A model generated the notes under the pieces. The model was not told the DNA's origin. It worked only from the letters and a program-made list of their open reading frames with translations, and did no database searches. This document shows positions 63,801 through 64,000 of a stretch of DNA of 64,000 nt, piece after piece; the first letter of the stretch is position 1; each line of letters starts with the position of its first letter. The DNA is from CAZGKX01 sp964525945 (GTDB taxonomy: Bacteria; Pseudomonadota; Gammaproteobacteria; Legionellales; Legionellaceae), in NCBI GenBank assembly GCA_964525945.1, contig CAZGKX010000004.1:1-64000 (forward strand). Direction: 5' to 3'. The translations under genes and the position numbers were made by a program.

Positions 63801-64000
63801 TCCTCGTGAAATTGAACTTCATTTATTAAAATACCCAGGGATCAAAGAGGCGATTGTTATAGCAAAAAGTGATCATAACATGGAAAAATATTTAGAAGCT
63901 TTCATCGTGTATGATGGCCTCGATAACGGCTATCTCATTGAAGAAATTTATGTTTATTTAAAAAACAACATACCTGTTCACATGTTGCCTTCAGCGGTGA
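60832..64000 (+). CDS. Acyl-CoA dehydrogenase fused to NRPS adenylation domain (3' truncated)
   Basis: One frame is open from the ATG at 60832 ('aaggag' upstream) to the window edge, 1056 residues so far. Residues about 1-540 are an acyl-CoA dehydrogenase: 'FFGLHVSRQYGGLEF', the flavin-binding 'GAMTESSAGSN' (near 124), 'RGSKRWVGMG', and the catalytic-base position Glu364 in 'RIFEGPTEALNMYIG'. From about 553 an NRPS adenylation domain follows: 'LFETQAVLTPHAIAIEF', core A3 'YTSGSTGQPKG' (near 729), A4 'NFDMSFLEIFSALCFGG', A5 'NYYGPSE' (near 867), A7 'YKTGDFGKF' and A8 'GRKDDQVKIRGFRIYP'. The A10 Lys and any carrier domain lie beyond the window. It may oxidise an acyl or aminoacyl carrier substrate; product unknown. 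Confidence 0.9.
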   Translation, partial: MKEAASNNTADNLIHWIRHFASLHIDSNLIDEHRGFSPHVLLEMGNQGFFGLHVSRQYGGLEFNTHDILRVIEQVAAIDLTLVTLLIESIQGGHTFEKYASQSMKDKYLSLLASGRVFTAGAMTESSAGSNPRAMKSQAIPDGDGWMLRGSKRWVGMGYSASVIAIYVQQFDTNNRWVGMSGFLVPQGTKGLNIGADSLTMGLRGFSKNTIYMDDVHVNAENLLGQPGEGMEIAQDNMMYIRLCLAAACIGAMKRCAQLMLRYAERRLIVTGQLLENPVTLLRMSEMTAIIDAIDSFTFTISKMYDEHPTQVPEEAFVVAKIVGSEYLGYTVDLLVQMLGARGYEESTGVAKIYRDARVFRIFEGPTEALNMYIGSRALEKNNSLEYFICNIFEQKQCWVDIQSAIQAVKHTCLSQKHTLFVKPFAIDYWLQSLAGEILSYGLVLACLEYKAQRNDSIDSQRTRLWARNKFNDVVQRALDFSLAEKMALPAQDIKEFISRYTDSIGTIEQTRNAQEVGIDDLLKSNSEHDCHASHQYTELESIAKNDAFRAELLVITEAERQKLLHAWNNTEKNTGMYEVCVHQLFETQAVLTPHAIAIEFDDQTISYQRLNQQANCVAHHLQKAGVKANDRVAIYIERSIDMIVGLLGILKAGAAYLPLDSNYPQQWLAFMYKDAGASAVLSQKKFEKNLPFEAENILCIDSILKPIPHEYDIELPQTNAESIGYVIYTSGSTGQPKGIMLPHKALSNLVNWHGKKIQGKRTVLQFTTLNFDMSFLEIFSALCFGGKLVLISENDRRDLISFCNVVKNKKIQKITISVSFLKNLANARLSKHYFESVKEIIVAGEQLIVTPVISEFFDQNKCKLLNYYGPSETHVVTAYDFPETVADWPDYPPIGKAIANTKLLILNEEKQLVPIGCVGEIYIGGVCLSAGYINNKKWTQEKFITDPWGEQITERLYKTGDFGKFLPDGNVLFLGRKDDQVKIRGFRIYPREIELHLLKYPGIKEAIVIAKSDHNMEKYLEAFIVYDGLDNGYLIEEIYVYLKNNIPVHMLPSAV

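Noticed and set aside
1..64000. CRISPR arrays, tRNA or rRNA genes, prophage, complete insertion sequences
   Set aside because: I looked in the intergenic regions on both strands and saw no regular spaced repeats, cloverleaf with CCA-type ends, transposase or phage structural genes.

Overview
The window reads as chromosomal sequence from a Legionella species, probably not L. pneumophila. The strongest marker is a close Mip homologue (24505-25203). It is supported by a PmrA/PmrB-type regulator pair and by several eukaryote-like or effector-like proteins: tandem U-box, ankyrin, and large orphan proteins. Base composition is moderately AT-rich throughout. Three runs of exactly ten N (3277-3286, 38962-38971, 45569-45578) show this is a scaffolded draft. 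Each run falls inside a gene (aceE, a PAP2 phosphatase, an ATP-grasp ligase), so these genes look broken for assembly reasons.

Layout. 1-8 kb: the tail of a Kef-type antiporter, a small Cys-rich lipoprotein, the pyruvate dehydrogenase genes aceE-aceF-lpdA, rimI and an O6-alkylguanine repair methyltransferase. 8-20 kb: an APH-like kinase, a Maf pyrophosphatase, a decayed AT-rich gene, alaC, a PolB-like exonuclease, hutI, a stomatin/NfeD pair, a histidine phosphatase, a 28-residue membrane peptide, a PRC-barrel protein, and divergent hutH and hutG. The histidine-degradation genes are therefore present but dispersed, and hutU is not in the window. 20-30 kb: mfd, a rhomboid protease, mip, a frameshifted ampG-like transporter, a DUF457 membrane protein, csbD and mltA. 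30-36.5 kb: a secreted lipase, overlapping hmgA-pdxB, yebC-ruvC-ruvA and a fatty-acid desaturase. 36.5-47.6 kb: a gene remnant, a 608-residue orphan protein, PAP2, the two-component pair, yciB, mltD, gloB, rlmJ, the ATP-grasp ligase, a small acidic protein and folD. 47.8-54.2 kb: a large orphan protein, then truA, glnS and cysS.

The last 10 kb is the accessory part. A block of three eukaryote-like or orphan genes (ankyrin protein, tandem U-box protein, Ser/Ala-repeat protein) lies between 54.4 and 58.1 kb with dispersed repeat elements at one edge and inside it. It is followed by a PAS-PAS hybrid histidine kinase. Divergently from that kinase runs a very long frame, open from 60832 to the window edge. 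It encodes an acyl-CoA dehydrogenase fused to a nonribosomal-peptide-synthetase adenylation domain. This unusual fusion and the new tandem U-box protein are the two most interesting items here.

Functional themes: central carbon metabolism (PDH, AlaC, Hut, HmgA), DNA repair and recombination (Ogt, Mfd, RuvAC), cell-wall remodelling (MltA, MltD, AmpG remnant, YciB), translation (GlnS, CysS, TruA, RlmJ, RimI), and host interaction (Mip, lipase, candidate effectors). No CRISPR array, rRNA, tRNA, complete insertion sequence or phage block was recognised. The only stretch over 300 bases without an intact gene is the decayed gene around 9814-10621.
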